The notes beneath the pieces were generated by a model. The model was not told the DNA's origin, searched no databases, and worked only from the letters and a program-made list of their open reading frames with translations. The translations under genes and the position numbers were made by a program. Shown here piece after piece: positions 60,602 to 63,103 of a stretch of 63,103 nucleotides of DNA. The stretch is from assembly GCA_900768685.1 (NCBI GenBank), contig CAAGDX010000028.1, forward strand, positions 1-63,103, in the 5' to 3' direction. This stretch comes from Bacteroidales bacterium. Its GTDB lineage: Bacteria; Bacteroidota; Bacteroidia; Bacteroidales; Muribaculaceae. The number at the start of each line of letters is the position of its first letter. Positions within the stretch are counted from its first letter, which is position 1.

Positions 60602-61534
60602 ATGGAACTTTTAAAAGTAGAGCACGTCAGCAAGCAATACACCGGGCATAAAGCTCTGGACGACGTGTCACTTACCGTAAATAAGGGTAGAATTTACGGT
60701 TTGCTCGGTCCGAACGGTGCCGGCAAAACCACTCTCATACGAATCATAAATCACATCACTGCTCCGGATTCCGGCAGTGTCACTTTCGACGGGCATCAGC
60801 TATGCCAGGACGATGTGATGCAGATTGGTTATCTCCCTGAGGAACGTGGACTTTACAAAAAAATGAAAGTTGGCGAACAAGCATTATTTTTTGCCAGACT
60901 TAAGGGTTTAAGCCGCCGTGATGCCAATATTCGCCTCCGTGAGTGGTTCGACAGATTGGAAATTATGTCTTGGTGGGATAAAAAAGTGGAAGAACTTTCT
61001 AAAGGTATGGCACAAAAGGTGCAGTTTATCATCACCGTTCTCCACAATCCCAAATTACTGATTTTCGACGAACCTTTCTCCGGCTTTGACCCTATAAATG
61101 CCAACCTCCTGAAAAATGAGATTTTACGTCTCAAGGAAAATGGTGCTACGGTGATTTTCTCCACTCATAATATGAGCAGCGTGGAGTCGCTTTGCGATGA
61201 TATCACACTCATAAATTCGTCTAAAAACATTCTCACGGGTTCTGTGGCAGACATCCGCACTCGCTTGGGCTTGAACCGCTACAAAATCACTTTTGAGGGC
61301 GATGAAAACGAGTTTTTGGGCAAATTCGAGGGCAAAATCATGGAGAAAAACATTGAGACTCTTTCCGCTACGGAAAAATCCATGATTGTGAAGATGACAC
61401 CGGACATCAGCCGTAAAGATATTGTTCAAGTGGCTGCACAACTGCTTGATATGACGTCTTTTGCCCCGGCTTTGCCTTCTATGGACGAGATTTTTATTTC
61501 CACCGTTGAACAATTTAACAAAGAAAAGAAATGA
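60602..61534 (+). CDS. ABC transporter ATP-binding protein (NatA-like)
   Basis: The 310 residues have Walker A GPNGAGKTTL at 38, ABC signature LSKGMAQKVQ near 136, and Walker B LLIFDEPFSGFDP near 156. An additional C-terminal domain (~220-310) is of the type seen in NatA/ABC-2 exporters. The stop overlaps the permease start by 4 bp (ATGA). Substrate unknown; relatives export sodium, antibiotics or lipids. Confidence 0.92.
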   Translation: MELLKVEHVSKQYTGHKALDDVSLTVNKGRIYGLLGPNGAGKTTLIRIINHITAPDSGSVTFDGHQLCQDDVMQIGYLPEERGLYKKMKVGEQALFFARLKGLSRRDANIRLREWFDRLEIMSWWDKKVEELSKGMAQKVQFIITVLHNPKLLIFDEPFSGFDPINANLLKNEILRLKENGATVIFSTHNMSSVESLCDDITLINSSKNILTGSVADIRTRLGLNRYKITFEGDENEFLGKFEGKIMEKNIETLSATEKSMIVKMTPDISRKDIVQVAAQLLDMTSFAPALPSMDEIFISTVEQFNKEKK

Positions 61535-62841
61535 GCAGCAAGATAGGACTTATAATCTCTCGCGAATACCTGGAGAGAGTGTCAAAAAAGAGTTTTATTA
61601 TCACCACGCTTCTCGTGCCTATAATTATGATTGCACTTATGGCTCTGCCTACGGTGCTGATGGTGTTCCACGAAAGCGATGTCACAAACTATGCCGTGAT
61701 TGATAACAGCGGCATCATTGCACAGAGCCTTCAGGACAGCGAAACGCTGAAGTTTACTCGTATTGACGTGCCTCTGGACAGTGCTAAGGCTAACACGGAT
61801 TTTAACGGTGTTCTCGTTATCGGCAGCGATGCTATCCAAAATCCCTCAAACATAGCACTTTACAATCACGACGCAGGTTCACTGGACGTGGAAGGAAACA
61901 TTCAGAACCAACTCAAGAATGCTATCGAGACGGAGCGTCTTAAGGCTTACAATATTGAAAATCTGGGGCAGATTTTAGCCGATGTGCACGCAAATGTGCA
62001 GATTGCCACATACCGCATCTCGGACACTGACGGCGAGGACGAGGCTGCTTCTTCCGGTCTCACAAATTTCATGATGGGTATCGCCATGGCGTTCATCCTA
62101 TATATGTTCCTCATTATCTACGGACAAATGGTGATGACGAGCATCATTGAGGAGAAAAACAATCGCGTACTGGAAATTGTGGTATCCTCTATCCGTCCGG
62201 AACAACTGATGATGGGTAAAATCCTGGGTATAGGACTTGTGGCTATCACTCAGATTGCCATTTGGGGTGTACTGATTTTCACCATGTTAGGCTTTGTGAT
62301 TCCGTCTTTCATTCCGGCAGACGTGATGCAAGACGTGGCTATGATGAATGCCGGACAGGGCATCAGCACTACAAACGACATCGAAATGGTGCAGGCTGTT
62401 TCCGCTATGACGGATATGGGCAGAATCGGTGCCATTTTCACTTACATGGTGCTCTTCCTCATCGGTGGTTTCCTCCTTTACGCTTCCATTTATGCGGCTA
62501 TCGGTTCTGCTGTTGACAACATACAAGACGCATCACAGCTCCAGAGTGTGGCATTGATGCCTATCGTTATCGGTTTTGTATGTGCAACTGTTGTTGGTGC
62601 GGAGCCTAATTCCACTCTTGCTGTAGTGCTTTCCATGATTCCGTTCACCTCACCCATGCTGATGATGGTACGTATCCCATACGGCATTCCCACTTGGGAG
62701 CCAATCGTATCGCTTATCATCTTATACCTCAGTTTCTGGGCTATGGTATGGCTGGCAGCAAAGATTTATCGTGTAGGTATCTTCATGTATGGCAAAAAGC
62801 CTACCTTTAAGGAACTTATACGTTGGGCAAGATACAAATAA
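61531..62841 (+). CDS. ABC-2 type transporter permease (NatB-like)
   Basis: The 436 residues have an N-terminal helix (SFIITTLLVPIIMIALMALPTVLMV), a ~150-residue extracytoplasmic domain, and five C-terminal helices beginning FMMGIAMAFILYMFLIIYG near 188. The EEKNNRVLEIVVSSIRPEQLMMGK loop is typical of ABC-2 exporters. Forms a complete exporter with the upstream ATPase. A terminator follows at 62901. Confidence 0.9.
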   Translation: MSSKIGLIISREYLERVSKKSFIITTLLVPIIMIALMALPTVLMVFHESDVTNYAVIDNSGIIAQSLQDSETLKFTRIDVPLDSAKANTDFNGVLVIGSDAIQNPSNIALYNHDAGSLDVEGNIQNQLKNAIETERLKAYNIENLGQILADVHANVQIATYRISDTDGEDEAASSGLTNFMMGIAMAFILYMFLIIYGQMVMTSIIEEKNNRVLEIVVSSIRPEQLMMGKILGIGLVAITQIAIWGVLIFTMLGFVIPSFIPADVMQDVAMMNAGQGISTTNDIEMVQAVSAMTDMGRIGAIFTYMVLFLIGGFLLYASIYAAIGSAVDNIQDASQLQSVALMPIVIGFVCATVVGAEPNSTLAVVLSMIPFTSPMLMMVRIPYGIPTWEPIVSLIILYLSFWAMVWLAAKIYRVGIFMYGKKPTFKELIRWARYK

Positions 62842-62900
62842 GGATATTATACTTTTTCACACTCAAAACAAACAGCTTAAATCATACCATAATTACCGAT

Positions 62901-62932
62901 AAAGGCTACTGAGAAGGTAGCCTTTATTTTTT
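62901..62932 (+). terminator. Terminator of the ABC exporter operon
   Basis: AAAGGCTAC (62901-62909) pairs with GTAGCCTTT (62917-62925), then ATTTTTTG. Confidence 0.9.
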
Positions 62933-63003
62933 GTTGCCTCTCTCCCATATCTTCCATCTCTCCATGCCACGGCATCCCAAGCGAACCTGCGGAGAGAACC
63001 GGA

Positions 63004-63100
63004 AGCCCTATCGTGTCGGAGACTCGATAGGGCTACACGCCCTGGAGGGGCGTGGTTGTGGTAAACCCTGCGTTCAGCCTCGGAGAGGCTTAACGTAGGG
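63004..63100. repeat. Cluster of three REP-like hairpins
   Basis: Three consecutive palindromes: AGCCCTATCG/CGATAGGGCT (63004-63013/63025-63034), CACGCCC/GGGCGTG (63036-63042/63048-63054), and a compound stem CCCTGCGTT+AGCCTC / GAGGCT+AACGTAGGG (63066-63081/63085-63100). GC content is far above the surrounding DNA. No gene is present from 62842 to the window end. The array may continue beyond the window. Confidence 0.75.
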
Positions 63101-63103
63101 ATA

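Noticed and set aside
1..63103. CRISPR array, prophage or conjugative element
   Set aside because: No regularly spaced direct repeats, cas, integrase, terminase or tra-type genes were seen.

Overview
The window looks like a chromosomal segment of an anaerobic, probably host- or gut-associated member of the order Bacteroidales. Many genes are preceded by the Bacteroidetes sigma-ABfr promoter pattern (TTTG, about 20 nt, TAnnTTTG) and ribosome-binding sites are weak. Gene content also fits: a class III (oxygen-independent) ribonucleotide reductase, DUF3108, DUF4286 and a GYF/CD225 protein, an AspT/YidE-type transporter, an ilvD-ilvB-ilvN-acyl-ACP thioesterase operon, and a type IX-secretion-like C-terminal domain. 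I cannot name a genus from sequence alone.

Layout. 1-315 is the right part of a ~330-bp miniature inverted-repeat element whose second, complete copy lies at 41900-42229. 369-8382 holds purU and two large secreted carbohydrate-active proteins facing each other (a GH9-deacetylase fusion and a 1397-residue beta-helix protein). 8520-18912 is a minus-strand block: a DUF234-type ATPase, a secreted endonuclease I with an overlapping Ig-like lipoprotein, glutamine synthetase, TamB with a small beta-barrel protein, and rlmH. 19105-26450 carries gyrA, a TPR protein, a Dabb protein (opposite strand), and an outer-membrane barrel overlapping a phosphoethanolamine transferase. 26672-29370 is nrdDG with three operator-like repeats upstream. 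Then come uvrA, a tiny 2[4Fe-4S] ferredoxin, a GT2-GYF/CD225-DUF4286-ruvC operon, a DMT transporter and the ilv operon. 41062-51385 is mostly plus-strand housekeeping and envelope genes (tpiA, SPOR, folE, SGNH+MBOAT, rmuC, TPR lipoprotein, AspT transporter, DUF3108).

51610-58458 is a complete thiamine operon: a TPP riboswitch, then thiD, thiS, a fused TenI-ThiE, thiG, thiC, thiH and thiF. It makes the thiazole (ThiS/G/H/F) and pyrimidine (ThiC/D) halves and couples them (ThiE). It ends one base from a convergent hicAB toxin-antitoxin pair, which is followed by an orphan XRE-type regulator, tRNA-Gly(CCC), tRNA-Leu(CAG), an NlpC/P60 lipoprotein with an apparently near-leaderless mRNA, and a NatAB-like ABC exporter. 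The last ~100 bases are a cluster of three strong hairpins resembling REP-type repeats.

I saw no phage, conjugative element, CRISPR array or complete insertion sequence. The least explained signals are the paired miniature element with its conserved internal hairpins, the nrdD operator repeats, the inverted repeat on the ATPase promoter, the hairpins inside the thiamine operon, the GH9-deacetylase and TenI-ThiE fusions, and the terminal hairpin cluster.
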